Under the pieces are notes generated by a model, which was given only the letters and a program-made list of their open reading frames with translations, was not told the origin of the DNA and made no database searches. From contig NZ_CP049838.1 in the NCBI RefSeq assembly GCF_013085465.1, forward strand, positions 2,418,001 through 2,482,000: 64,000 bases of DNA, given 5' to 3'. The position numbers were made by a program, and so were the translations under genes. Source of the stretch: Streptomyces asoensis. GTDB taxonomy: Bacteria; Actinomycetota; Actinomycetes; Streptomycetales; Streptomycetaceae. The first letter of the stretch is position 1. The number at the start of each line of letters is the position of its first letter. This document shows, piece by piece, positions 7,838 through 15,976 of this stretch.

Positions 7838-8707
7838 TCAGCTGAAGACGGACGCGCAGGTGGTAGCGGTGGCGTGGGCCGGGTCGAGCGCGTTGGCCAC
7901 CTCGTGGAAGGCGATCCGGTCGAGCAGACCGATCGCCACGTGCTCGGAGAGGTCCACCGGGCACAGATCCTGGAGCAGGACGTTGTGCACGTCGGATCCG
8001 CTGAGGTACTGCGTGCGCCACGGCGTGACCACTTCGTCGTACTTGGTGGCGATGACGGTGTAGCGGACGCCGGCGACGGTGTCGCCGCCCGCGTTGAGCT
8101 TGGTGAGGAAGGCCGATCCGGCGACCTGGTCGGCGAGGCCGGGGGTGGCGGCCGAGAGGAGGTCCTCGGCGCCCGGGAAGTAGGGCAGCAGGTTGGCGAG
8201 TCCGCTCAGTGTGGTGCCGTGGTTGTCGGGGGCGATGCCGACGAGCGCGTTGACCTTGGCGGCTCCGCCGAGGAACTTCAGGTAGTAGCGCGGCATCATG
8301 CCGCCCTGTGAGTGGCCGACGAGGTCGGCCTCGGCGGCGCCGGTCGCGGCGAGCACCTTGTCGACGAAGGTGGAGAGCTGCGCGGCCGACTTGTCGATGG
8401 GGCCGAGGCCGTTGAAGAACGGGACGCCCGGCAGTTGTCCGTAGTCGACGGAGAAGACGCAGTAGCCGCGGACCGTGAGGTAGGGGGCGAGGGCCAGCCA
8501 GTTGTCGATCGAGTTGCCGAAGGTGCCGTGCACGAGGACGACGGGGCGGGGGTGGGCGGCGGAGGGCTTGCAGCGGTAGTCGTTCCAGCCGCTCGCCGAG
8601 GCGGTGGCGGCGGAGTCGGCGTGGGCGGCGGTGGCGGGGACGGTGGCGGCCGCGGCGGCCAGCAGCAGTGCGGCGAGTGGTCTGAGCGCGCGTTTCCAGG
8701 GCAGCAT
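7838..8707 (-). CDS. Secreted lipase/esterase, alpha/beta hydrolase (lipase class 2-like)
   Basis: A 289-residue secreted protein. It has a signal peptide with basic start MLPWKRALRPLAALLLAAAA and likely cleavage after AAHA. The core has the oxyanion-hole VLVHGTFGN, the nucleophile elbow GHSQGG, and a C-terminal histidine region SEHVAIGLLDRIAFHE. This matches extracellular triacylglycerol lipases of Streptomyces. Cysteines at positions consistent with disulfides (YRCKPS, GYCVF, LCPVD, TTCAS) fit export. The start ATG at 8707 has AAGGAG upstream. The promoter region carries a paired repeat (8790-8832), suggesting specific regulation. Confidence 0.88.
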   Translation of the reverse strand: MLPWKRALRPLAALLLAAAAATVPATAAHADSAATASASGWNDYRCKPSAAHPRPVVLVHGTFGNSIDNWLALAPYLTVRGYCVFSVDYGQLPGVPFFNGLGPIDKSAAQLSTFVDKVLAATGAAEADLVGHSQGGMMPRYYLKFLGGAAKVNALVGIAPDNHGTTLSGLANLLPYFPGAEDLLSAATPGLADQVAGSAFLTKLNAGGDTVAGVRYTVIATKYDEVVTPWRTQYLSGSDVHNVLLQDLCPVDLSEHVAIGLLDRIAFHEVANALDPAHATATTCASVFS

Positions 8708-8789
8708 CGGGTGATCTCCTTGCGGCTCAAGGGAGGTGCGATGGCCTTACGCCCTGTGACCCGGATCACGAGGATGCTGTTCACTCGTC

Positions 8790-8832
8790 AAGTTACGGGC
8801 GAGTAGCTGAACTGTGAAGTTACGCGTCAGTA
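8790..8832 (-). promoter_or_regulatory. Paired 16-bp direct repeat upstream of lipase
   Basis: AAGTTACGGGCGAGTA (8790-8805) and AAGTTACGCGTCAGTA (8817-8832) match at 13 of 16 positions and are offset by 27 bp. Each half also resembles the TTACTnnnnnGTAA type of TetR-family operator read on the minus strand. They lie 83-125 bp upstream of the lipase start, so they could be regulator sites. Confidence 0.45.
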
Positions 8833-8879
8833 AAAACTTCCAGTGATAGCCACCGTCGGCCGGCATCACTGATATGCCG

Positions 8880-9323
8880 TCACCAAGCGGGCCGAATGGG
8901 GCCATGGGGGGCGATCCGCGACAACTGGTCGCGCAGAACGCGCACTTCACCCTCGCCGAGCACGGCAGCCCATGCCCGCACCGCCTCGGCGGCCGCTTCC
9001 TCCGCCGCCCGGGTGCACTCCCAGCCGCGCTCGGTGAGCACGATCAGCCGGGCCCGCGCATCCACGGGGTGCGGCCGGCGCTCGACATACCCCTTCCGCA
9101 CGAGCTCCTCGACGAGCTGACTCGCCGCCTGCTTGGTGACTCCGAGGTGCGCGCCCAGCTCGGTGACGGTGGCGCCGTCCGGGGCGAGCCGGGTGAAGGC
9201 GAAGCCGTAGGCGGGCCGCGCCTCGAAGCCACGGGCGAGGACGCCGTCGTTGATGCGCTGGGTGAGCTCACCCGCGGCGGCGAGCAGGACGGCGGTCAGG
9301 GCGAGGGCTTCGGAGTTCTGCAC
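8880..9323 (-). CDS. MarR family transcriptional regulator
   Basis: A 147-residue MarR protein. The winged helix is at residues ~50-100: VTELGAHLGVTKQAASQLVEELVRKGYVERRPHPVDARARLIVLTERG, with the DxRxR wing signature. Dimerisation helices flank it. The start is a GTG at 9323 with no Shine-Dalgarno. A -10-like TTCAAT (9335-9330, minus strand) lies 6 nt before it and a TTGACC -35 (9357-9352) lies inside the first operator, so the mRNA may be leaderless and autorepressed. It is divergent from a cupin gene that shares both operators. Confidence 0.88.
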   Translation of the reverse strand: MQNSEALALTAVLLAAAGELTQRINDGVLARGFEARPAYGFAFTRLAPDGATVTELGAHLGVTKQAASQLVEELVRKGYVERRPHPVDARARLIVLTERGWECTRAAEEAAAEAVRAWAAVLGEGEVRVLRDQLSRIAPHGPIRPAW

Positions 9324-9350
9324 GTCTGCATTGAAACATTCTTGACAGAT

Positions 9351-9369
9351 TGGTCAAGCAGCTTGACCA
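9351..9369. promoter_or_regulatory. MarR operator 1 (perfect 9-1-9 palindrome)
   Basis: TGGTCAAGC-A-GCTTGACCA is a perfect inverted repeat around a central A. It covers the predicted -35 of the MarR gene and lies in the divergent MarR/cupin promoter region. Confidence 0.75.
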
Positions 9370-9381
9370 TAGGGTCAGATA

Positions 9382-9396
9382 GTCAAGCTGCTTGAC
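9382..9396. promoter_or_regulatory. MarR operator 2 (perfect 7-1-7 palindrome)
   Basis: GTCAAGC-T-GCTTGAC repeats the core of operator 1. The centres are 29 bp apart, close to three helical turns, so two dimers could bind the same face. It is followed by CCA, as in operator 1. Confidence 0.72.
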
Positions 9397-9456
9397 CATC
9401 TTCGGCGTGTGACCAGCAGCAGTGCCCGGCAGCAGCCAAACCGACAGGAGACACCC

Positions 9457-9831
9457 ATGCCCGTCATCCGTTCGTCCGACGCCGTCACCCACGAGATCCA
9501 CGGCGCCCGCTTCGTCTCGTACGCCACTCCCCGCACCGGCAGCAAGGAGCTGTGCGCCTGGAGGGGCGAGATCCCCGCCGGGACGAAGGCGCCCGCACAC
9601 ACCGTCAGCCGGGAGGAGATCTTCCATCTGCTCGTCGGCGAGCTGATCCTCACGCTCGACGGCCGCGCCGAGCGGATCAGGGCCGGCGACACGGTGATCG
9701 TCAATCCGGGGGCGACCCTGGCCGTCGAGAACCCGACCGATCACACCGCGCTCTCCTGGGTCACCACGTCCATCGGCCTGGAGGCGGAGCTGGCCGACGG
9801 GACCCGGATCACTCCCCCGTGGGCCAACTGA
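9457..9831 (+). CDS. Cupin domain-containing protein
   Basis: A 124-residue single-cupin protein. The first cupin motif is represented by PAHTVSREEIFHLLVGELILTLDG and the second by GDTVIVNPGATLAVENPTDHTAL. The usual first-motif GX5HXHX3,4E is reduced (one His, then Glu), so metal binding may be altered. The start is set by ACAGGAG (9444-9450) before ATG 9457. Its placement opposite a MarR gene with two shared operators suggests it is the regulated target, perhaps handling an aromatic or oxidant ligand sensed by MarR. That is inference. Confidence 0.82.
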   Translation: MPVIRSSDAVTHEIHGARFVSYATPRTGSKELCAWRGEIPAGTKAPAHTVSREEIFHLLVGELILTLDGRAERIRAGDTVIVNPGATLAVENPTDHTALSWVTTSIGLEAELADGTRITPPWAN

Positions 9832-9853
9832 TCCTGTTCCGGCCGCCGTTGCC

Positions 9854-10822
9854 TCACGCCGCCAGCGTCCCGGGCTTCACCGCCTCCGGCCCGAACTTCG
9901 CCCGCACCCGGTCGGCCACCTCCTCGATCCGGCGGACCTTCTCGTCCACGGGATCGAAGGTGAGCTGGTGGGAGGCCTGGTCGGCGGGGCCGAGCGCCTC
10001 GGCGCGCAGAGCGATCGCGCGGACCCGGGCGCGCTGGAGACCGAGCGCCTCGTACAGGCCGTACGCCGTTCTCGTCAGGGCCGCCGAGTGCGCGGTCGGC
10101 TCACCGAGGGTGCGGCTGCGGGTGGTGGAAGTGCGGTCGGCGTAGCGCACGGTGAGGGTCAGGGTGCGGCAGACCTTCTCCACGGCGCGCAGCCGGGCGC
10201 CCAGTTCCCCGGCGGCCGAGAGAAGCGCGCGCCGATGCCGGTCGGGGTCCAACTCGTCCCGAGTGAAGGGGCGTTCGGTAGCGAGAGAGCGGGAGACGGC
10301 GTTCGGGACGACCCGGCCGCGGTCGACGCCGTTCGCCTTCTCGTGCAGTTCCCGGCCCGCCTTCGCGCCGACCAGGCGCTGGAGGGTGGACAGGGGTGCG
10401 GCGGCGACCCGGCCGAGGGTGTCGAGGCCGTACTCGCACAGGGTGCGGGCGGTCGCCGTACCGACACCGGACAGCGCGACGACGGGCTTCTCGGCGAGGA
10501 ACTCCCGTACCCCGCTCTCGGGGACCGCGCACGTCACCCCGGGCCGGGCGCCCCGCAGCGCCATGCGGGCCGACATCGGGCCGGGGCCCGCGCCGATCAC
10601 GCAGTCGACCCCGTGCAGCGCGAGCGCGCGCACCCTGATCACCGACGCCAGCTCGACCGCGCTGCGCCCGAAGTACCGTTCGGCGCCGCGCAGATCGGCC
10701 AGCGCCCCGTCCGGCGGCAACGCCTCGACGACCGGCGTGAACTCCTCCAGCAACCCGAGCAGCGCCGGCAGGGCGGCCTCGTCCGTCGAAGGCAGCTGGA
10801 AACGTACGCAGAGGATGGTCAT
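9854..10822 (-). CDS. Y-family DNA polymerase-like protein, degenerate active site (ImuB/DinB-like)
   Basis: A 322-residue relative of Y-family polymerases. It retains the palm/thumb layout and helix-hairpin-helix VVALSGVGTATARTLCEYGLDTLGRVAAAPLSTLQRLVG, and a little-finger region with RYADRTSTTRSRTL. The catalytic first-strand DxD motif seen in DinB is replaced by CVRFQLPSTDE, and the SxDE motif by LADLRGAERYFG, so catalysis is doubtful. This resembles ImuB, the non-catalytic adaptor of the ImuB/DnaE2 mutasome. The start ATG at 10822 overlaps the dnaE2 stop as ATGA, so the two are coupled. Identity as a Y-family member is strong; catalytic inactivity is inferred. Confidence 0.8.
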   Translation of the reverse strand: MTILCVRFQLPSTDEAALPALLGLLEEFTPVVEALPPDGALADLRGAERYFGRSAVELASVIRVRALALHGVDCVIGAGPGPMSARMALRGARPGVTCAVPESGVREFLAEKPVVALSGVGTATARTLCEYGLDTLGRVAAAPLSTLQRLVGAKAGRELHEKANGVDRGRVVPNAVSRSLATERPFTRDELDPDRHRRALLSAAGELGARLRAVEKVCRTLTLTVRYADRTSTTRSRTLGEPTAHSAALTRTAYGLYEALGLQRARVRAIALRAEALGPADQASHQLTFDPVDEKVRRIEEVADRVRAKFGPEAVKPGTLAA

Positions 10823-13800
10823 CCCGCACTCCCCGGACTCTGGTGCCACAACTTCCTTCCCACCGCGGGCCCTTCGCCCGCGGGGCGCAGATCGGCCCAG
10901 GGGTGCATCTCGTACCCCGTGGGCATGCGGATGCGACGCTGTTCCCCCGCGTCCTGGGCGGCCGAACCCGCCGGTGCGGGCTGCCCGTCCGAACCGGCGA
11001 GCCGGCTGCGCGCCGGGCCGTCGCCGCCGGCGCCCGCGTCCGGGGTGCCCGCGTCAGGGGCGCCCGCGTCAGGGGTGCCGCCGGGATCGGCCAGCCGGGC
11101 CGCGACCCCTTCCAGCCCCTCGTCCCGGCGCACCTCCAGCAGTTCGGCGAGGTTCCAGGCGGCGGCGCCCACCACGCTGAGGCTGCGCGGGCCGCGCCGC
11201 TGCACCACCCCGCGCACCAGCAGCAGCCAGGAGTGGAAGACGGTGTGCGCGCAGGCGTCGTGGGAGTCGTCGAAGAAGGCGAGGTCGACCAGGCCGGCGC
11301 CGTCGTCCAGGGTGGTGAAGATGACCCGCTTGCCGGACCGGATCGGCGGGGTCTGGGTGGCCGCCTTGGCGCCCGCCACCAGGACCGTCTCGCCGTGCCG
11401 GGTCTCGCGCAGCCGGCGCGCCGACACCACGCCCAGTTCGTCGAGGAAGCTCCGGTGGTCGTCCATCAGATGGCGCGAGGCGTCCATGGACAGCACGCCC
11501 AGTTCGGCGCTGAGCTTCTCGGCGGAGGACAGGTCGGGCAGCCCGGCCGGGGTGGTCTTCCGCCCGCCGGCCAGCGGGAGTTGACCGCCGCCCGCGCCCC
11601 GGGCGCCCCGGTGCAGTTCGGTCAGGTGCAGTTGCAGGTCACGCCGGTTGGCGCCGAACGCGTCCAGCGCGCCGACCTGCGCGAGCCGCGCGGCGAGCGG
11701 ACGGCTCGGCCGCGCCCGTTCCCAGAAGTCCAGCAGCGAGGCGTACGGCTGCCCGTCCGCGATCCGTGCCGCCTCGGCCTCGGTGATGCCGTACACGTCG
11801 GAAAGGGCGAGCCGCAGCCCCCAGACCCCTGAACCGGATGGATCAGAGCCCGCACCGGAGGAATCAGACCCTGAATCAGACACCAGTTCGATCCGGTGGG
11901 CGACCGCCGACCTGTTCACGTCCAACGGCAGCACCGGCACCCCCCGCCGACGCGCGTCCGCCAGCAGCAGCCGCTTCGGGTACATCCCGGGGTCATGGGT
12001 GAGCAGCCCGGCGTAGAAGGCGGCCGGGTGGTGCGCCTTCAGCCACGCCGACTGGTACGTCGGTACGGCGAAGGCGACCGCGTGCGCCTTGCAGAAGCCG
12101 TACGAGCCGAACGCCTCGACGATCTCCCAGGTCCGCTGAATCGTTTCTGCGTCATATCCGCCGGCCACCGCGTGCTGGGCGAACCACACCTTGATCCGCC
12201 CCTGCGACTCCGGGTCCGACAACCCGCGCCTGACCCGGTCCGCCTCACCGCGCCCGCAGCCGGTCATGACGGCGACGATGTCGATGATCTGCTCGTGGAA
12301 GACGACGACCCCGTAGGTGTCCCGCAGCGGCTCCGCCAGATCCGGGTGCGGATACCGGACCGGCGCCCGCCCGTGCCGCGCCTCGATGAACGGCCGCACC
12401 ATGTCGGCGGCGACCGGCCCGGGCCGGAAGAGGGAGATGTCGACGACGAGATCGTGGAAGGTGGCCGGCAGCAGCCGCCCCACCAGGTCCCGCTGGCCCG
12501 GCGACTCGATCTGGAAGCACCCCAGCGTCTCGGTGGACCGGATGAGCCGATACGTCGCCGGGTCGCCGCCCTTCAGCGTGTCCAGGTCGATCCGCTCCCC
12601 CGTCGCCCGCTCCACCTCGCCCACCGCGTGCGCCATCGCCGACTGCATCCGCACGCCCAGCACGTCCAGCTTGAGCAGCCCGAGGTCCTCGACGTCGTCC
12701 TTGTCGAACTGGGCCATGGGGAACCCCTCGCCGCTGGTCGGCATGACCGGCGTACGGGAGAGCAGGGAGGCGTCGGAGAGGAGCACCCCGCACGGATGCA
12801 TGGCGACTCCGCGCGGGAGGGCGTCGAGAGACTCGACCAGCTCCCAGAGCCGCCCGTACCGCTCCTTCTCCCCCGCCAGCGACCTGAGTTCGGGCAGTTC
12901 CTCCAGCGCCGCCCGGGCGTCGCGCGCCCGGATGTGCGGGAAGGACTTGGCGATGCGGTCGATGTCGGCCGGGTCCATGGACAGGGCCGCGCCGACGTCC
13001 CGGATGGCGTGGCGGACCCGGTACGTCTCCGGCATCGCGACCGTCGCGACCCGCTCGGTGCCGAACCGGCCGATGATCGCCCGGTAGACCTCCAGCCGGC
13101 GCGCGGACTCCACGTCGATGTCGATGTCGGGCAGCACGACCCGCTCCTTGGACAGGAAGCGCTCCATCAGCAGCCCGTGCTCGACGGGATCGGCGTTCGC
13201 GATGCCGAGCAGGTGGTTCACCAGCGATCCCGCACCGGAGCCGCGGGCCGCGACCCGGATGCCCATCCCCCGCACGTCGTCCACGACCTGGGCGACCGTC
13301 AGGAAGTACGAGGCGAAGCCGTGGTGGGCGATGATGTCCAGCTCCCGGTGCATCCGCTCCCAGTAGGCGCGCTTGCCGGAGTGGCCGCGCAGCACCATCC
13401 CGGCCGCCGCGCGGGAGGCCAGGGTCCGCTGGGCGGTGCGGCGGCCGGCGCCGACGAGGTGCGGCTCGGGGAAGTGGACGGCGCCCATGCCGAGGTCGTC
13501 CTCGGGGTCGACCAGGCACTCGGCGGCCGTCGCCCGCGTCTGTTCCAGCAGGCGGTGCGCGGTGTCGCGCCGGTAACCCGCGGCCTCGACGATCCGCTCG
13601 GCCGTGCGCAGCATCGCGCCCGCGTCCTTGAGCCAGGCCTCCCCGGAGTCCAGCCCCTTCGCCGGGTCGACCGGGACCAGCCGCCGGGCGGCGTCCAGGA
13701 CGTCCGCGACCGGGCCCTGACCGGGGTCGGCGTACCGGACGGCGTTACTGAGGACGGGCCGGATCCGCTGTTCGGCGGCGAAGCCGACGGTGCGGGCGGC

Positions 13801-14400
13801 CAGCCGCAGGGAACCGGGTCCGGTGCCGGTGCGCCCGTGCCAGACGGTCTCCAGCCGCAGGGCGTCGCCGTACACCTCCCGCCAGGGGGTGAGGAGCTTC
13901 GCCGCGCGGTCCGGCCGGCCCGCGGCGAGCGCGCGGCCGACGTCGGAGGCGGGGCCGAGCAGGACGGTCAGGCCGGCGCCGTGGTTCTCGGCCCAGGGCA
14001 GCACCGGGGTGCCCTCGCTCTCGTGCGCGGCCGTGACGATCCGGCACAGGTCGCCCCAGCCCCGGGCGCCGTCGCGGGCGAGGAAGGTGACCCGGGGTGT
14101 CGACTCGTCGATGAAGGCGCCGCCGCGCACGGGGGTGCGGCGCCTGTCCCGTCGTACGGACGCGTCGCCCTGCGGCCGCTCGGGGGGCGCCACCGCCAGG
14201 TCCACTCCGAACAGTGGGCGCACACCCACCTTCGCGCAGGCCTTGGCGAAGCGGACCGAGCCGGCGAGGGTGTCGCGGTCGGTGAGGGCGAGGGCGTCCA
14301 TCCCCCGCTCCGAGGCGCGCTCGGCCAGCCGCTCCGGGTGCGAGGCGCCGTAGCGCAGGGAGAACCCGGAGACGGTGTGCAGATGCGTGAACCCTGGCAT
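10819..14400 (-). CDS. dnaE2: Error-prone DNA polymerase III alpha subunit DnaE2
   Basis: A 1193-residue C-family polymerase. The N-terminal PHP domain begins FTHLHTVSGFSLRYGAS. The palm carries the catalytic triad region VLPDIDIDVES near residue 420. Helix-hairpin-helix and OB-fold regions follow (GAKAATQTPPIRSGKRVIFTTLDD). Near the C-terminus is a short repetitive GAPDAGTPDAGA linker. Pairing with a Y-family adaptor and LexA-like boxes upstream favours DnaE2, which carries out SOS-induced mutagenic bypass, over replicative DnaE1. The start ATG at 14400 has AGGAGG at 14411-14406 with 5-nt spacing; the GTG six bases upstream lies inside that RBS. Confidence 0.87.
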   Translation of the reverse strand: MPGFTHLHTVSGFSLRYGASHPERLAERASERGMDALALTDRDTLAGSVRFAKACAKVGVRPLFGVDLAVAPPERPQGDASVRRDRRRTPVRGGAFIDESTPRVTFLARDGARGWGDLCRIVTAAHESEGTPVLPWAENHGAGLTVLLGPASDVGRALAAGRPDRAAKLLTPWREVYGDALRLETVWHGRTGTGPGSLRLAARTVGFAAEQRIRPVLSNAVRYADPGQGPVADVLDAARRLVPVDPAKGLDSGEAWLKDAGAMLRTAERIVEAAGYRRDTAHRLLEQTRATAAECLVDPEDDLGMGAVHFPEPHLVGAGRRTAQRTLASRAAAGMVLRGHSGKRAYWERMHRELDIIAHHGFASYFLTVAQVVDDVRGMGIRVAARGSGAGSLVNHLLGIANADPVEHGLLMERFLSKERVVLPDIDIDVESARRLEVYRAIIGRFGTERVATVAMPETYRVRHAIRDVGAALSMDPADIDRIAKSFPHIRARDARAALEELPELRSLAGEKERYGRLWELVESLDALPRGVAMHPCGVLLSDASLLSRTPVMPTSGEGFPMAQFDKDDVEDLGLLKLDVLGVRMQSAMAHAVGEVERATGERIDLDTLKGGDPATYRLIRSTETLGCFQIESPGQRDLVGRLLPATFHDLVVDISLFRPGPVAADMVRPFIEARHGRAPVRYPHPDLAEPLRDTYGVVVFHEQIIDIVAVMTGCGRGEADRVRRGLSDPESQGRIKVWFAQHAVAGGYDAETIQRTWEIVEAFGSYGFCKAHAVAFAVPTYQSAWLKAHHPAAFYAGLLTHDPGMYPKRLLLADARRRGVPVLPLDVNRSAVAHRIELVSDSGSDSSGAGSDPSGSGVWGLRLALSDVYGITEAEAARIADGQPYASLLDFWERARPSRPLAARLAQVGALDAFGANRRDLQLHLTELHRGARGAGGGQLPLAGGRKTTPAGLPDLSSAEKLSAELGVLSMDASRHLMDDHRSFLDELGVVSARRLRETRHGETVLVAGAKAATQTPPIRSGKRVIFTTLDDGAGLVDLAFFDDSHDACAHTVFHSWLLLVRGVVQRRGPRSLSVVGAAAWNLAELLEVRRDEGLEGVAARLADPGGTPDAGAPDAGTPDAGAGGDGPARSRLAGSDGQPAPAGSAAQDAGEQRRIRMPTGYEMHPWADLRPAGEGPAVGRKLWHQSPGSAG

Positions 14401-14414
14401 CCACACCTCCTGAA

Positions 14415-14430
14415 TCGAACATCAGTTCCC
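14415..14430 (-). promoter_or_regulatory. LexA (SOS) box-like site in dnaE2 promoter
   Basis: TCGAACATCAGTTCCC contains the GAAC-N4-GTTC core of actinobacterial LexA boxes. It lies just upstream of the dnaE2 RBS, where a bound repressor would block initiation or early elongation. Confidence 0.6.
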
Positions 14431-14460
14431 AACTCTCCCACCCCCACCATAGACCAATTC

Positions 14461-14476
14461 CCGAACATCTGTACGA
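14461..14476 (-). promoter_or_regulatory. Second, imperfect LexA-box-like site
   Basis: CCGAACATCTGTACGA has GAAC-N4-GTAC, one base off the core, 46 bp upstream of the first box. It may be a weaker second operator. Confidence 0.4.
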
Positions 14477-14586
14477 CAGCCGTTCGGACGCCTCTCACCT
14501 GCGGAAACACCCCGCGGCCCGGACCGTGGGGACATGACACCGACCACCGGCGCCGACCCGTCCCGCAGCTCCGCCGGATACGTGTG

Positions 14587-14618
14587 AAGTCCCGCCCCTC
14601 GCGCGCGGGGCGGGACTT
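14587..14618 (-). terminator. Hairpin terminator downstream of streptogrisin-like gene
   Basis: A perfect 12-bp stem, AAGTCCCGCCCC (14587-14598) with GGGGCGGGACTT (14607-14618), and an 8-nt loop. It lies 30 bp past the stop of the minus-strand protease gene. Confidence 0.75.
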
Positions 14619-14647
14619 CAGCTGCTCAAGGGGCTGCTACGGGAGCG

Positions 14648-15730
14648 TCAGCCGATCTGCGTCCCCGTCGCCGACAGCGCCTCCGTCACCGGCTGGAAGA
14701 ACGTCTCCCCGCCGGAGGTGCAGTCGCCGCTGCCGCCCGAGGTCAGGCCGACGGCACTGCTGCCCGAGAAGAGGGAGCCGCCGCTGTCGCCGGGCTCGGC
14801 GCAGACATCGGTCTGGATGAGGCCGTTGACGATGTCACCGTTGCCGTAGTTCACCGTGGCGTCCAGGCCGGTGACCGTGCCGGAGTGCACCTGGGTGGTC
14901 GAGCCGCTGCGGGTGACCTTCATACCGACGGTGGCCTCGGCGGCGCCGGTGATCTGCTGGGCCGAGCCGTTGTAGAGGTCGACCTCGCTCGGGTGGTCGA
15001 CCTCGGCGGTGTACTTGACCAGGCCGTAGTCGTTGTCCGGGAAGCTGGACACCTCGTTGGCGCCGATCTCGGTGCCGGAGGAGTCCGACCAGGTGGAGAT
15101 GGCGTCGGTGCAGTGCCCGGCGGTCAGGAAGTACGGCTCGCCGCCCTTGACCACGTTGAAGCCGAGGGAGCAGCGCCCGGTGCCGCCGGTGATGGCGTCG
15201 CCGCCGGCGATGAAGGGCTTGAACTCCCCCTTGGTGCGCTGGAGTTCGGCCACCTGACCGAGCCCGTCGACGACCTTGGTGAGCTTGGCCCACTCGGTGT
15301 CGGAGACGGTGCGGTCGGCGGTGACGACGACCTTGTTGGTGGTCGGGTCGGTCACCCAGGCGGTACCCGGGACGGACGCGTCCGCCTTGAGCGTCGTACG
15401 GGCGCCGGTCAGTTCCGCGAGGGAGTTCTCGACGATTCTGGCCTTGGCGCCGGCCGCCTCGACGGTCTTCGCGGCGGCCGCGTCGAGGACGTTCACCACG
15501 AGGCTCTTGCTCTTCGCGTCGTAGTACGTGCCCGCCGCGTCGGCGCCGAGGTCCTGGCCGAGCGTCGAGGCGAGCTTTCCGGCCGCGAGGGCCGAGAGGG
15601 GGGCGGGCTGCGAGGTCTTCGCAGGCTCGCTGGCGTTCGCAGTCTGGAAGGTGACTCCGGCTGCGACGAGCGCGGCGATGCCCGCGCCCGTCATGACCAT
15701 CCGCCGCCCGGGTATGCGTCGGTGCTTCAA
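14648..15730 (-). CDS. Streptogrisin-type S1 serine protease precursor (TTG start)
   Basis: A 360-residue secreted preproenzyme. The signal peptide is [34 protein letters not shown] propeptide with alpha-lytic-protease-type fold runs to about residue 190. The mature chymotrypsin-like domain starts near [10 protein letters not shown]. The triad is His in TAGHC, Asp in NDYGLVKY, and Ser in [20 protein letters not shown] closes the specificity pocket. The start is a TTG at 15730, chosen because AGGAGG lies 7 nt upstream and it precedes the signal peptide. It is a paralogue of the protease at 17.0-17.95 kb. Such enzymes self-mature outside the cell. Confidence 0.92.
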   Translation of the reverse strand: MKHRRIPGRRMVMTGAGIAALVAAGVTFQTANASEPAKTSQPAPLSALAAGKLASTLGQDLGADAAGTYYDAKSKSLVVNVLDAAAAKTVEAAGAKARIVENSLAELTGARTTLKADASVPGTAWVTDPTTNKVVVTADRTVSDTEWAKLTKVVDGLGQVAELQRTKGEFKPFIAGGDAITGGTGRCSLGFNVVKGGEPYFLTAGHCTDAISTWSDSSGTEIGANEVSSFPDNDYGLVKYTAEVDHPSEVDLYNGSAQQITGAAEATVGMKVTRSGSTTQVHSGTVTGLDATVNYGNGDIVNGLIQTDVCAEPGDSGGSLFSGSSAVGLTSGGSGDCTSGGETFFQPVTEALSATGTQIG

Positions 15731-15944
15731 CTCGCGTCCTCCTGTGGGGGGTCGGCCCGGGCGGTGATGGGGACAGCTCCGGGCCGGAAGGCTGGTTGAC
15801 GGGCGCCCACTCTTCCGAACCGCACAGGGAGCACACAAGGTCGACTTCAGGACGCGCACAGGGTGAACACCGCGCGCCCTTCGTGCCTTCACCACCCCGG
15901 GGTACCCCCTGGCCACCACAGGAGAATTCGCACTGCAAACGCTA

Positions 15945-15966
15945 CGCGTGAGTAACCACTCACGCG
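15945..15966 (-). terminator. Short hairpin downstream of SPFH gene
   Basis: CGCGTGAGT-AACC-ACTCACGCG, a 9-bp stem with a 4-nt loop, lies about 10 bp past the SPFH stop. It could terminate that transcript. It is also in the upstream region of the protease gene, so a regulatory role is not excluded. Confidence 0.5.
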
Positions 15967-15976
15967 GCGGTGAGGT

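Noticed and set aside
14534..14587. 17-codon plus-strand ORF between dnaE2 and the protease terminator
   Set aside because: No RBS of quality, and its stop runs into the terminator stem.
11896..14820. A plus-strand open frame of about 974 codons opposite dnaE2
   Set aside because: Codon-shadow of dnaE2 with no recognisable motifs and no RBS.
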